DNA of 64,000 bases. Origin: Eretmocerus hayati (Eukaryota > Arthropoda > Insecta > Hymenoptera > Aphelinidae). A program made the position numbers and the translations under genes. The notes beneath the pieces are model-generated. The model did not search any database and was not told the DNA's origin. It saw nothing but the letters and a program-made list of their open reading frames with translations. The DNA lies in contig CM056744.1 in NCBI GenBank assembly GCA_029851415.1, positions 65,528,172 to 65,592,171 on the forward strand, in the 5' to 3' direction. Shown here in pieces: positions 1 through 13,044 of this stretch. Within the stretch, counting starts at the first letter, position 1; each line of letters opens with the position of its first letter.

Positions 1-399
1 CTAGTACATATATGGTGTGAGATGATTTAGGAGATATTTGAAGATTGCTGGGGAAGCACATTCTCTGAAACAACCCAGAATTGGTGGCAACCCCCATGAT
101 ATACTTGTACGACTTCGCGATGTGACGGAAATATCAGCTTCGATCGATGATCGAGGGTGATCTGAGGCGCCAAAAGTACTACAAACATACACTCAACGAT
201 ATGAGGAGGGATTTTGGCGTCGCTGAGAGGCTAACATCCCTCGATTTCCCTCCAGATATTGAACATGCTGCAGTTTTCCATTCTGACGTACCTTCAATCA
301 CGGCAAAATACGAACGAAATCCACAATCAAAAATGATCTACGCAGCGGAGAGTACTTCGAACATCTAGGTATTGATATGGGAAAAGGTTGCTAAACGTT
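1..399. repeat. decayed edge of the 178-bp satellite array
   Basis: Weakly satellite-like sequence. The stretch around 140-215 (TCGATGATCGAGGGTGATCT followed by a variant of the AATACTCCTAACATA block) resembles the homogeneous monomers that begin at 400, but with many substitutions and indels. Diverged monomers at array margins are typical of satellites homogenised by unequal exchange. The small open frames here are not supported as genes. Confidence 0.6.
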
Positions 400-3300
400 G
401 CTGATAGGGTAATACTCGGAATTTCCTTCCAAGATCGTCGAGAAGCTTTGTTTTTCCATTTCAGTGAGTCTCGGATCGACGAGAAAATCGTTCAAAATCG
501 ACGACCCAGGGTGATCTAGGCGGTCCAAAATACTCTTAACACATTGTTGCACAACATAAGAGGATATCCCACTCATTGCTGATAGGGTACAACTCCGAAT
601 TTCCCCCCAAGATCGTCGAAAAGCTTCGTTTTTCCATTTCAGCGAGTCTCGGATCGACAGGAAAATCGTTGAAAATCGACGATCTAGGGTAATCTGGGTG
701 GTCCAAAATACTCCTAACATATAGTCGCACAATATGAGAGAATATCTCACTCATTGCTGATGAGGTACAACTCCGAATTTCCCCACAAGATCGTCGAAAA
801 GCTTCCTTTTTTCATTCCAGTGAGTCTCGGATCGACAAGAAAAGCGTTGAAAATCGACAATCTAGGATGATCTAGACGGTCCAGAATACTTCTAACATAT
901 TGTTGCACAATATGAGAGGATATCTCACTCATTGCTGATAGGGTACAACTCCGAATTTCCCCCCAAGATCGTCGAGAAGCTTCGTTTTTCAATCTCAGCG
1001 AGTCTCGGATCGACGCGAAAATCGTTTTTAATCGACGATCCAGGGTGATCTAGGCGGTCCAAAATACTCCTCACATATAGTCGCACAATATGAGAGGATA
1101 TCTCATTCACTGCTGATAGGGTACAACCCCGAATTTCCCCCCAAGATCGTCGAAAAGCTTCCTCTTTTCATTTCAGTGAGTCTCGGATCGACGAGAAAAT
1201 CGTTGAAAATCGACGATCTAGGCTAATCTAGGCGGTCCAAAATACTTCTAACATATTGTTGCACAATATGAGAAGATATCCCACTCATTGCTGATAGGGT
1301 ACAACTCCGAATTTCCCCCCAAGATCGACGAAAAGCTTCGTTTTTCAATCTCAGCGAGTCTTGGATTGACGCGAAAATCGTTGAAAATCGACGATCTAGG
1401 ATGATCTAGGCAGTCCAAAATACTCCTAACATATAGTCGCACAATATGAGAGAATATCTCACTCATTGCTGATGGGGTACAACTCCGAATTTCCCCCCAA
1501 GATCGTCGAAAAGCTTCCTTTTTTCATTCCAGTGAGTCTCGGATCGACAAGAAAATCGTTGAAAATCGACGATCTAGGATGATCTTGACGGTCCAGAATA
1601 CTCCTAACATATTGTTGCACGATATGAGAGGATATCTCACTCATTGCTGATAGGGTACAACTCCGAATTTCCCCCCAAGATCGTCGAGAAGCTTCGTTTT
1701 TCAATCTCAGCGAGTCTCGGATCGACGCGAAAATCGTTTTTAATCGACGATCCAGGGTGATCTAGGCGGTCCAAAATACTCCTCACATATAGTCGCACAA
1801 TATGAGAGGATATCTCATTCACTGCTGATAGGGTACAACCCCGAATTTCCCCCCAAGATCGTCGAAAAGCTTCCTCTTTTCATTCCAGTGAGTCTCGGAT
1901 CGACAAGAAAAGCGTTTAAAATCGATAATCTAGGATGATCTAGACGGTCCAGAATACTTCTAACATATAGTCGCACAATATGAGAGAATATCTCACTCAT
2001 TGCTGATGGGGTACAACTCCGAATTTCCCCCCAAGATCGTCGAAAAGCTTCCTTTTTTCATTCCAGTGAGTCTCGGATCGACAAGAAAATCGTTGAAAAT
2101 CGACGATCTAGGATGATCTTGACGGTCCAGAATACTCCTAACATATTGTTGCACGATATGAGAGGATATCTCACTCATTGCTGATAGGGTACAACTCCGA
2201 ATTTCCCCCCAAGATCGTCGAGAATCTTCGTTTTTCAATCTCAGCGAGTCTCGGATCGACGCGAAAATCGTTTTTAATCGACGATCCAGGGTGATCTAGG
2301 CGGTCCAAAATACTCCTCACATATAGTCGCACAATATGAGAGGATATCTCATTCACTGCTGATAGGGTACAACCCCGAATTTCCCCCCAAGATCGTCGAA
2401 AAGCTTCCTCTTTTCATTCCAGTGAGTCTCGGATCGACAAGAAAAGCGTTTAAAATCGATAATCTAGGATGATCTAGACGGTCCAGGATACTTCTAACAT
2501 ATCGTTGCACAATATGAGAGGATATCCCACTCATTGCTGATAAGGTACAAATCCGAATTTCCCCCCAAGATCGTCAAAAAGCTTCGTTTTTCCATTTCAG
2601 CGAGTCTCGGATCCACGCGAAAATCGTTCAAAATCGACGATCTAGGGTGATCTAGGCGGTCCAAAATACTCCTAACATATAGTCGCACAATATGAGAGAA
2701 TATCTCACTCATTGCTGATGGGGTACAACTCCGAATTTCCCCCCAAGATCGTCGAAAAGCTTCCTTTTTTCATTCCAGTGAGTCTCGGATCGACAAGAAA
2801 ATCGTTGAAAATCGACGATCTAGGATGATCTTGACGGTCCAGAATACTCCTAACATATTGTTGCACGATATGAGAGGATATCTCACTCATTGCTGATAGG
2901 GTACAACTCCGAATTTCCCCCCAAGATCGTCGAGAAGCTTCGTTTTTCAATCTCAGCGAGTTTCGGATCGACGCGAAAATCGTTGAAAATCGACGATCTA
3001 GGGTAATCTAGGTGGTCCAAAATACTCCTAACATATAGTCGCACAATATGAGAGAATATCTCACTCATTGCTGATGGGGTACAACTCCGAATTTCCCCCC
3101 AAGATCGTCGAAAAGCTTCCTTTTTTCATTCCAGTGAGTCTCGGATCGACAAGAAAAGCGTTGAAAATCGACAATCTAGAATGATCTAGACGGTCCAGAC
3201 TACCTCTAACATATTGTTGCACAATATGAGAGGATATCTCACTCATTGCTGATAGGGTACAACTCCGAATTTCCCCCCAAGATCGTCGAGAAGCTTCATT

Positions 3301-5320
3301 TTTCAATCTCAGCGAGTCTCGGATCGACGCGAAAATCGTTTTTAAGGCGATGCGGTCACCGTGCAACCCGGAAATTATATCTTATTTGGATGAAAATCAA
3401 AAAATTTTCACGAAACGAAGTTGGAGACAATTTGTCCATTACGTATTATCATCTGAATTGTGGTGGACAACTCATTATTTGTCACCAATCACAAGACTAT
3501 CACTAATAAACGAGAATAACTTGCTCGCGGGTACTTTCTAACCTACAAATTGGCACATTTTCGTTCACAAAACTCTCAAAATCTAGTCCAATTTGGGCCA
3601 AACGAAGAGTTATCCAGGCCAAGTTAGATGATAATAAAGCCTGGATAACTCGTCGTTTAGCCCATAATGGAAAAGATTTTGAGAGTTCTGTGAACAAAGT
3701 TCAGCGTGCACGGTGACCGCATCGCCTTAATCGACGATCTCGGGTGATCTAGGCGGTCCAAAATACTCCTCACATATAGTCGCACAATATGAGAGGATAT
3801 CTCATTCACTGCTGATAGGGTACAACCCCGAATTTTCCCCCAAGATCGTCGAAAAGCTTCCTTTTTTCATTTCAGTGAGTCTCGGATCGACGAGAAAATC
3901 GTTGAAAATCGACGATCTAGGCTAATCTAGGCGGTCCAAAATACTTCTAACATATTGTTGCACAATATGAGAAGATATCCCACTCATTGCTGATAGGGTA
4001 CAACTCCGAATTTCCCCCCAAGATCGTCGAAAAGCTTCGTTTTCCAATCTCAGCGAGTCTTGGATTGACGCGAAAATCGTTGAAAATCGACGATCTAGGA
4101 TGATCTAGGCAGTCCAGAATACTTCTAACATATTGTTGCACAATATGACAGGATATTCCACTCATTGCTGATAGGGTACAACTCCGAATTTCCCCCCAAG
4201 ATCGTCGAAAAGCTTCGTTTTTCCATTTCAGCGAGTCTCGGATCGACGCGAATATCGTTGGAAATCGACGATCTAGGGTGATCTAGGCAGTCCAAAATAC
4301 TTCAAACATATCGTTGCACAATATGAGAGGATATCCCACTCATTGCTGATAAGGTACAAATCCGAATTTCCCCCCAAGATCGTCGAAAAGCTTCGTTTTT
4401 CCATTTCAGCGAGTCTCGGATCGACGCGAAAATCGTTCAAAATCGACGATCTAGGGTGATCCAGGCGGTCCAAAATACTCCTCACATATAGTCGCACAAT
4501 ATGAGAGAATATCTCACTCATTGCTGATGGGGTACAACTCCGAATTTCCCCCCAAGATCGTCGAAAAGCTTCCTTTTTTCATTCCAGTGGGTCTCGGATC
4601 GACAAGAAAATCGTTGAAAATCGACGATCTAGGATGATCTTGACGGTCCAGAATACTCCTAACATATTGTTGCACAATATGAGAGGATATCTCACTCATT
4701 GCTGATAGGGTACAACTCCGAATTTCCCCCCAAGATCGTCGAGAAGCTTCGTTTTTCAATCTCAGCGAGTCTCGGATCGACGCGAAAATCGTTTTTAATC
4801 GACGATCCAGGGTGATCTAGGCGGTCCAAAATACTCCTCACATATAGTCGCACAATATGAGAGGATATCTCATTCACTGCTGATAGGGTACAACCCCGAA
4901 TTTCCCCCCAAGATCGTCGAAAAGCTTCCTTTTTTCATTTCAGTGAGTCTCGGATCGACGAGAAAATCGTTGAAAATCGACGATCTAGGCTAATCTAGGC
5001 GGTCCAAAATACTTCTCACATATTGTTGCACAATATGAGAAGATATCCCACTTATTGCTGATAGGGTACAACTCCGAATTTCCCCCCAAGATCGTCGAAA
5101 AGCTTCGTTTTTCGATCTCAGCGAGTCTTGGATTGACGCGAAAATCGTTGAAAATCGACGATCCAGGGTGATCTAGGTGGTCCAAAATACTCCTCACATA
5201 TCGTTCCATGATATGAGAAGATATCCCACTCATTGCTGATAGGGTACAACTCCGAATTTCCCCCCAAGATCGTCGAAAACCTTCGTTTTTCCATTTGAGC
5301 GACTCTCGGATCGACGCAAA
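400..5320. repeat. 178-bp tandem satellite array, about 25 monomers
   Basis: The landmark GCTGATAGGGTACAACTCCG recurs at exact multiples of 178 bp. After removing one 385-bp insertion (element plus target duplication), 400 to 5234 equals 25 monomers. Monomer subtypes recur in a higher-order pattern: the variant TTTTTAATCGACGATC occurs at about 1025, 1737, 2271, 3339 and 4792, that is at spacings of 4, 3, 6 and 6 monomers once the insertion is subtracted. Each monomer has a GATCGTCGAAAAGCTTC block and runs of C, and neighbours differ by only a few per cent. No coding function: 178 is not a multiple of three, and the 61-81 codon open frames reset in each unit. Confidence 0.95.
3346..3726. mobile_element. 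piggyBac-like miniature inverted-repeat element (381 bp)
   Basis: Terminal inverted repeats GGCGATGCGGTCACCGTGCA (left) and its reverse complement (right) lie immediately inside duplicated TTAA at 3342-3345 and 3727-3730. The uninterrupted satellite monomers read TTTTTAATCG at this position, so the empty site is known and TTAA is the exact duplication. TTAA duplication is diagnostic of piggyBac-type insertion. A second inner inverted repeat pairs CAAAACTCTCAAAATCT near 3570 with AGATTTTGAGAGTTCTG near 3674. There is no transposase, so it is non-autonomous. A diverged partial relative lies at 25251. Confidence 0.85.
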
Positions 5321-5800
5321 TATGGGCTTAGATCAATGATCGAGGGTGATCTAGGTGACCAAAAATACTCCGAATATGTGGCTCAACGTTGACAGGAGAC
5401 ACCCTGAGCATTGATAGGGGGGTACAAGCTCGAATCTAACCCTTAAATTGACGTCAATGTCTAATTTCTTCACCCACCCGGCCTCTTGTGCTTATGGGAA
5501 AATTCATCAAAATAAGTGACCACGGGCGATCCAGGTATCACTGAGCACTCAAAATATCATCAAGGATCCATTTCCAATCATTTAGAACCCCGAAAGATGT
5601 CCAGGCGCATCCCAAATTGCCGAACGCATTGGTGTCCACCATTGTAGAATACCCTAAAATTGCGGCAACAAAATTGCGGCTAACTTCACAGTCATGATGT
5701 GGTCGTGGTTCCTTCGTTCCAAATGGTTGCTTCCCAATGGTTAAGTAGTCGTTCCACGAGTAGTATCTTTTGAGTTGCGCATTCGATTCGTTCCAATAGT
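5321..5800. other. intergenic; satellite edge then unique sequence
   Basis: The first ~100 bases (for example ATCGAGGGTGATCTAGGTGA near 5340 and CATTGATAGGGGGGTACAAG near 5411) are a strongly diverged last satellite monomer. The remainder is unique sequence in which I see no gene, repeat or hairpin. Confidence 0.5.
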
Positions 5801-5949
5801 TGTCTTAGTTCGTCCCGGGTCTGGATCTTAGAATGCTGTTCCATTTTGGATCTGAAGCATGAAGATGTTCAATCAGGACCGAACATTCGGCAAAGGATGT
5901 TTCTATCCTGGTTCCAATGGGTCTGGCGGGGGTGTTGTTGGTTTGCCGG

Positions 5950-6525
5950 TGGATTGAGTGTCTGCGCCGCGACATATTCTCTGGTAGTTCTAAGGTTTCG
6001 GGTTCGCATTTCTTTTCACATAAAACCATTTATAAAGGATGTGAGGTGCAGGTAGGTCGAGGGTCGGGTCGACCGCGTATCGTTCTGTACAAGGAGAAAG
6101 TGAATATCAAGAGGATCAATAGTATCACTTGGAATGCGTAGTTGCTACCTGTTAGCCAATTGGTTCGTGTTTCAAGTCGTTCGTGCTGTTTCAATATGTT
6201 CATTTCGGAGGCCAAATCCGTTAAGGGTCTCTCATTGGGTTCCCAACGTTTATTGTAGGCAGCAATATTCCGGGCTCTCTGTCCCGTGATACGTGGAGTT
6301 GGGGATGTATCCTGCTAATATCGAGACTTCTGATTGCACGGTCAATTCTCGGGTTTTCATCTTACATCCGTCGCCGATTTTAATGAGTCCGGTCCCGTTG
6401 ATTGGAGTGCCTGGTCAGGGTGGCTTTCGCAAATGACATTGCCGTGGGTGAGTTGGGATACTGAAAACAGCCAGGCTTCGTCTGACTCCAGCAGGATCCA
6501 ATGGTTGTAATTACCTTCTATGAGA
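5950..6525 (-). pseudogene. broken Env-like glycoprotein remnant of a retroelement
   Basis: Read on the minus strand, several short open stretches in different frames lie in the order expected for the C-terminal half of an insect-retroelement Env/F-like glycoprotein: a segment with a His-Gly-Asn-Val-Ile-Cys motif (about 6440-6410), one with GTGLIKIGDGCKMKT (about 6400-6355), then a frame across about 6315-6030 ending in a hydrophobic membrane segment (YAFQVILLILLIFTFSLY, about 6125-6070) and a basic tail. At least two frame breaks and stops separate the parts, so it is non-functional. The GTG-(6)-C pattern and terminal membrane anchor are what suggest Env; the family is inferred and other membrane proteins are possible. 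No LTR or pol was found next to it. Confidence 0.4.
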
Positions 6526-6905
6526 ACGAGTCATCATCCTAATGGTGGTGAAATATTCCCTGATTCAATACTAAATATCGAATGCATTATTTTTTTGGCT
6601 CATCATATTCGAGCAAAATACTTGTGTCATTCAATTCCATTATTATCTTACATTCAACGGCACCTGTAATCCCTGTAATCTGCGCCGTTGGTGAAAAACT
6701 GATCTATATTCCTCGACGCATATAGTCGATATTTAATCAAATTGGTATATGTAAACACAAAAATATGGTGACGTTTTGTTATTCCAGGTTGATTACAAAG
6801 GAAAATCATCCACGACAAACAATGAACAACATGTAAACAATTTCATTTTTTATTTCCAAGGCAATATCAGTCAGAAAATTGTATGATTAATAAGAAACTT
6901 TAGGA
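6526..6905. other. intergenic, no feature seen
   Basis: AT-rich sequence with stops in all frames and no clear repeats. Confidence 0.4.
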
Positions 6906-6910
6906 CTGTA

Positions 6911-7037
6911 GGGCGCCACTCGTCGGGACACCTAATACTCATAGTACCAATTTTCAACGCAGTGAGCGCCACTTGACAGGACCCAAAATTTTCCTAGTGC
7001 AAACTTTTAACACTGGTAGCGCCACTTGCTGGGACCA
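6911..7037. repeat. three ~54-bp spaced GCGCCACT repeats
   Basis: GCGCCACTCGTCGGGACA (about 6912), GCGCCACTTGACAGGACC (about 6966) and GCGCCACTTGCTGGGACC (about 7019) are spaced about 54 bp apart. The intervening sequence is partly similar (CCAATTTTCAACGC / CAAACTTTTAACAC). This looks like a short degenerate tandem repeat. Function unknown. Confidence 0.6.
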
Positions 7038-7570
7038 AATTGTACGTCCCACCAGGCCCCTCTCCAAGATGTTGCCGCCCCCAGACTACAAGACCCAACC
7101 CTCCCTCTAAACGCATGTATAGGGCCCACGCCCTTTCTATCGAGACTAACTTCATTTTGGGCGTTAAGGCTCGGGCTAACAAAAGACTATGAACACCAAT
7201 TACAGGGTAGAATTCTACCCCGCCATTTAGCCCTTTTGTTGAGATTTCCCTCTCCGGGAAATGCAGTTTCCGCCCCAAAATCATCGCGTCTCTGCACCGG
7301 AGTCCGCTTTTCATTCTGCTCCTGGACCTCATCTAGACCAGTCGAGCAGTTTTTCCCTCGCGCCTACGATTCCATCCAATTTTTCTTAAACATTCTGCGC
7401 GCGTCAATTTCAGACCCAAGTACAACAATCAACTAATTTTTCTTTGTCGAGCAACATCTTGGTGAAGAAGCCTAGGAATCCTGAACATCAACTTCATACA
7501 CCGCGAGCTGTAACAAGTGGGCCCAGGGACCAGTTGAAATAAACTATCAAGCATTCACAGTGACAGACGA
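7038..7570 (+). other. GC-richer patch, possible untranslated first exon
   Basis: This half-kilobase is clearly less AT-rich than its surroundings and ends at 7571 with a consensus splice donor (CGA|GTAAGT). Open frames of 112-136 codons on both strands show no recognisable domain and probably result from the lower stop frequency. A 5-prime non-coding exon is one reading. No acceptor or downstream coding exon could be tied to it, so this is only a suggestion. Confidence 0.2.
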
Positions 7571-10000
7571 GTAAGTTTTTATCTATTCCACTACCATTTC
7601 TCTTCCGCGTTAAAATCAATTTCTAATAGTCTCACCCTAGTACCGCGTCGTGAGTGAAGTGCGATTTATGAAAGGAATAATTCCTGAGATCACGTACCTC
7701 CTAACGATTGTGGGAGGAAAAATACTCGACAGTTTTGTCCGAGTTATTTTTCCAGAACCAATCATTGAGGAGTTTTTAGGGTTCGACAGTGTTGGAAAAT
7801 CCGCCGCAAGCTAGGGTTCTTTTTCTTCTTTTCGCGATTTTTGTAGCATTTCTACGTCCAATTCTTCGGTTGCAAAAGTTTTCCGAGTCCTTGGGGTCAC
7901 TCCCAGACTCAAAAATTTTTTTAAATCGGCGTCCTTCATTCAGATATAAAATTCACGACAAAAACCCTAAACCCGGCATAAATCCTCGCAGAAAGTATAA
8001 TACTCGTTGCTAAGAACTATAATTTTGAAAGAATAGGATTCTTAAACCTTGGTTAGTATTTCTGGAAACTCCTCTGCAACTCTCAGCTCAGCGATAAAGC
8101 CTAGATATCCAAGAAAATTCTTATATGATTGGGATTGGGGAATATATGATTCTTCATTTTTTTGTGTATGTACAAATTCTTCCAAAATCTTGATGTCAAC
8201 CTCATCTCTCTCTAAATTCCATATGAAAAGCTCACAAAGTTTGATCCAAGAAGAAAAACAGTTTTAAATCACTAAGCTATTACCCTACAACATCTCATTA
8301 TTCTCGTGCAACATTCTCCCAAATTTTCAAGTTCTAGGTTCCAAGTGAGAGCCATATCCATATCAAATCCTTATGTCATCTAAGATTCAGTCAGCTTCCC
8401 ATTTTTCACAATATCCGTGTCTCAATTAGTCTCAGTGTCAAAAAAAAGAGAGGTTCATTCCAATTAGCTCATTCAATCAGTTGCCTTGTCGTCTAATATC
8501 TCCCTCAGTTATCCAATATCCAAGTCCGACATGGCTTACAAACATCATTCAAAAGCTAATTCTTGTCAAAAATTCATCGAAAAGCCGAGTCCTGGTATAA
8601 AATTCCTTCCAAGTCCCAAACCTAGAAGTTTTTCATTCAAAATCTAGTTTCAAAATGACAGAGTTCTCCTGAAAGTTGGATTCAGATAAGGTCGTCACTT
8701 GGAATCTACATTCTCTCTGGATGATAGGTGGAACCATTCTTTGCAACAGGTTCTAACTGGTAATAGATTACCAAATTCAATTAACGAGTCTAAACAGAGT
8801 CTTGTTGCAAAAGTGTTAACGCTTCAACAGCTTCACAGGAGAATTAAAGGAAAAAGGGGTCTACGGCTAATACAGGACAGTTTTCTTCTTTGAGTTTGAA
8901 GGTCTCTACATAGAATTAATAATTCTTACCTCAAAAATAAGAACTCACCATTCAGAACAAAAATAAGCTAAAAACTTAAGCATGATCATACCACACTATC
9001 TTTAGTTTAGGATTCTTGTGACACAGTCTCAACCTGAAAGCTGACTGAGTTAAGCCCCTTTTTAGTATCACCATCTTTCGTCAATTCCACAATACCACTA
9101 CTCTTGAATTTCTACCACAATAATAAAATCCAAAACACACAAAGGTAACATTCCTAAAGATGTTTGCCTACATATCAACACTTTTTGATTACCACAGGCT
9201 CACAAGTACTGATTCCTGTCTGTTTTATCAAACCACTCATTAGAGACAGTCAGCAACATTGTTTGAGTATCGACTAAAAAACTCCGGTCTAGAACCATAA
9301 CTTCAGTACTGTGTTCTTCCAAAATAAAAATGATGAACGACTGCGTTTCCCGTGAAGCATAATTGTGACTGAATGACAAATAAGTAACAGCCCCCCACAC
9401 GGCACCAGATAGGCATTATCATATGCGTCGCCAAACACCTGATGACATGGGCCGTGGGGAGCTAGCAGAAAGAAGCACAACACCCCGTTTGATTTAGACA
9501 GCACCTTTTCTTCTGAATTTTTAGCTTAAAAATTTGAGTCAATTCGAGTTTACGTCAATGGTTTGTGAATGAGGGTCCCGTTCTGAAGTTCATGTTCATA
9601 TAACAGAAGCTAACATGGTTGTTTAAAATCCGGCAGAAAATCATGCAAAAGCTCAAGTCCTTCAAGAGGCCAAATAGGCTCACCCGTCAAATCGTTTTAC
9701 TCATGCGGCCTGGATCAACAACCAATATACCAGAAGAACAAACTTCCTCATAAACACCTTCTGATGTTCAAAATTCGTACACAGCCTGGTGAGCAGTCTT
9801 CTTGTGTACTTGAAAGCTGCAGAGAATAGTTGAGGCCGGTTGTAGTTACTCTAAACGTGTTATGAGTTCTTTCCATGTAATAACACCACAAAACTGATCA
9901 TGAGTTGGATGAGATATAGTGGAGTATATAGCAGTCACCTGAAAATCATCTGGACATCAGTGAACTACCAATGAACACATTCGTTCATCTCAAGTTATTT
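7571..10000. other. AT-rich non-coding stretch
   Basis: About 65-70% AT, no open frame with recognisable protein similarity, no terminal repeats. Compatible with an intron or intergenic DNA. The open frame at 8699-8893 has no similarity that I recognise. Confidence 0.4.
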
Positions 10001-10014
10001 TTTTGCAACTGTGT

Positions 10015-10384
10015 GCGCGAAGTTGTAAAAAAATGAGACTTCTCTTCATTATTTACAGTGCGAGAAGTAATGCGTGAATGACTTCTCGCACAGTTTTACA
10101 TTTACGCACTGGTGAAGTGTGCGTAAATGTAACTTCTCGCTCTAATGCATTTTCATTCACGCACAGTTCCAAAATTTGATTTCACGTCATCCCTCTGAAT
10201 TTGGCCTTTCTTGAAAAATTCGTTTCCAAGATAATCTTGCTCGGACAGTGGTGCATTTAATTACAACTTCGCGCACGGTTACAAAAAATAGTATACGCAA
10301 CACGTGCGAGAAGTTTCCGCACTCGTTTGGCAACTTGTGCGGAAATTGACCTTCTCGCACTTGTTGCGTAATATACTATTTTTT
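10015..10384. repeat. cluster of nested hairpins
   Basis: Several inverted repeats follow one another: GTGCGAGAAGT/ACTTCTCGCAC (about 10060-10095), TTTTACATTTACGCAC/GTGCGTAAATGTAA (about 10095-10135), and a long near-palindrome with arms 10283-10322 and 10337-10384. The motif CGCGAGAAG/CTTCTCGC recurs throughout. The outer ends AAAAAATAGTATA/TATACTATTTTTT also occur, with the same hairpin arrangement, at 39127-39250, so this is likely a family of small foldback elements. Confidence 0.7.
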
Positions 10385-12960
10385 ACCTTATTCCAATCAG
10401 TCGTGTCCAAAGCACTGGCAGAATAGTTATAGCAAATAACAGTTGGAAGAACCAACCACCCCACTTGTGAACGACGACTAATTACACGGGGTATCGATTC
10501 TTGAGATGTTCATCAAATACACTGAATAAGCAACGCATTTCTTGGTCCACTACTTATCCCAGTTGATTCAACATTAAAATCATTCTTCAATATCCACCAG
10601 TCACCTTTGGGATGACTCCTATTCTCATGAGAAATAGTTTCTGTAAAAACAAAAAATAAAAAAAAAAAGGAAACAAAAAAAAATGAGCCCATGAACCATG
10701 ATGTTCTAGCCAAAAGGTTGTCCAGTAATGTAAAACCAGTTGCGGCTTAAGATTAATTGGATCTAAAAATATATTTCCCAGTTTTGCAATGTTTACTTTG
10801 GAATTGAGAACAGAACATTGTTGGCAGATAGGGTTTAGAGTATACCCGTGCACTGTGGAAACCTGCTTAGTTCACTAGCTACAGTCGAAAACATGAAATG
10901 AGGGTAGGAGAAACACAATTTTACCGTAACTACACTGAAACTCATCCCTAAACAAAGAGCAAGCATTAAGTAGCAGGGAAATGTCGAGAAACAACCCCCC
11001 AAGTATCCGTCATTGGGCATCACCATAACTTCTTAGTAGTCTCTGGAATACTACTTTGCTTTCAAGATCACTATTGGTTCCACAGTCAACAATAGAACCA
11101 AGAAAATTATTCTCTTCTTAATGTTTTGTGCTTTCTGAAAACCCCAAATATCATAAACGTTGAATTCCATTTTTGAGTTTTTTTGGTCACAAAGCATAAC
11201 GTAAGGCAGACACAAGGCTGAAATTTTGTCTATACTTTGATGAGGTCCAAGCCTATGAACAAATTCCTCAGTTTCTCCCCATTTGGTCAAGAATAAAAGA
11301 CTCTGGTGAAAATACTTAACTGGACAACCACTGAGTGTTGTACAGGTTAGGATTCATGTTTATGTTCATGATGATATAAAAACATATATATAATACTTTT
11401 GAAGCAAGTAATAGCATAGATAGAGGTAAGACCCCTCGAATATTTGATATTTTTGTTGTTCCAAACTCAAACTGGTTCATCAAGAATGCCAAGTGCACAG
11501 TCAAGAACAAAGATGATTCCCACCTGAATCGATGGAAGAAATCACAAACCCTCATTTTGTACTTTTTCACCTCCTGAAAGTGAAATGAGTGATCAAAACG
11601 CACAGATCTTATCCCTACTCTCCTTCAGGAAAGTTTTTCAATTACCGATCACAGTTTGAATGTTAATCATTCAATACTGAGTTTTTCATTTGAAGAAAAA
11701 AATTCCTAGTTAAACAGTATATCTGGGCATCACTCCACAGAAATAGTCAAGAATTCTAATTCATTCCAATGAAAAGAAAAGTTCCATCTTATACTACCTA
11801 TCTCAACCCAAAAAGATTAATCAAATAGAACATTAATCAAATAGATCTCTCCCAATCTTTGTCTTACTCCTCGATTCCAATTTCAAAATCTAATTTACAA
11901 TCGACATTTATGGTATTTCTTCATGAGTAAGTTGAGAACTGTTGATCAATAATCTTAGAACTTTTCCCCAACTTCCATTCATGTCTTGATTCCAAAATCT
12001 AATATCCAGCATAGTTGAATGGTACTTACAATTCCAGAATCTAAGAACATTTAAAGAGTAAATGTAACTCAGAATTGAAAATACAAGACCGAGTTCCTAT
12101 TCTTGGTTCGGTAATCCACCCAAGAACATAACACACATAACTTCTGAGCATGTGACTTCATCATGCATGGGGGAGCGCCATTAGCATTAGATATCTGATT
12201 TATCCTTCATTCATCAAGAATCCAACCTCAAAAGTCGTGAAATGATTACCATAAGCCCTTGACGCATTTCTTTCTCTCTTCGTCACTGTTCATAGACCCT
12301 CAATGATTTCTTTTTTTTTACACATCTCATAATGAGGGTTTTTGGAACACATCAATATATCCTGAAAAGGTATTCACCATTAAAATACTGAGAGATCATT
12401 GAACAGGGGTGGTAAAAGTCAAATGTTACCATGAGAATGTTGAAGCTCCTTTCTAAACGCTGGATGAGCACAAGTTAGCAAGGAAAGGTCGAGAAACGAC
12501 TCCCTAAACACTGGCTTAAGGGAAAGTATCATTCTGTTTTAGACGACATTTGAGAAAGAGTTCACTGTCGGGGAACGCAGTAATTTTGCAGCACCAAATA
12601 AGATTCAGAAATTGATTCCCCAATCATAAGCTTCCATCTGAAAATCCAAAACTCATAAATAACGGGTTTCTATTTCAAAAGTTTTTGATTTGATTAAAAC
12701 TAAAAGCATAAATAAGATGCAAAGTTAAAACCTGGTATACAGACTAAGGAAGCAAAAGCCACCAACAAGTTGGTTGGTTTGCCTCAATCCAGTGAGTAAC
12801 TGAGTTTCCAGTGTACACAAACACTGAGCATCTTCCTCACTCTTTTAGCCTTTTTTTTTGTGTACCTGAAAGAAAAATCAAAAAATTGCCACCAAGCTAG
12901 ATGTCTTTTCCGCAGGAATGACCATTATATGGTCATGAGATTTGAAAAAGTATTTCACTC
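10385..12960. other. AT-rich non-coding stretch with an old internal duplication
   Basis: No gene recognised. The sequence near 10937-11030 (containing TAGCAGGGAAATGTCGAGAA) and that near 12441-12530 (TAGCAAGGAAAGGTCGAGAA) are diverged copies of each other, suggesting an old duplication or a dispersed repeat. An A-rich tract lies at about 10643-10681. Confidence 0.35.
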
Positions 12961-13044
12961 ATCTGATGATTTAGTCCTTGGCTAGATCCTGGACACCTGT
13001 GGATCCAGGGTTGGCCGGGTCACCTACAAAACTCTCGCCCGTCT

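Noticed and set aside
391..5233. Series of 61-82 codon minus-strand frames across the satellite with similar proteins
   Set aside because: They repeat only because the DNA repeats every 178 bp, which is not a multiple of three; each frame ends in the next monomer, and there is no domain.
400..5320. CRISPR-like periodic repeat
   Set aside because: Whole units, not short repeats with unique spacers, are conserved, and the genome is eukaryotic.
7026..7436. 136-codon plus-strand frame
   Set aside because: An overlapping minus-strand frame is almost as long; composition-driven, no domain, first codon not ATG-supported.
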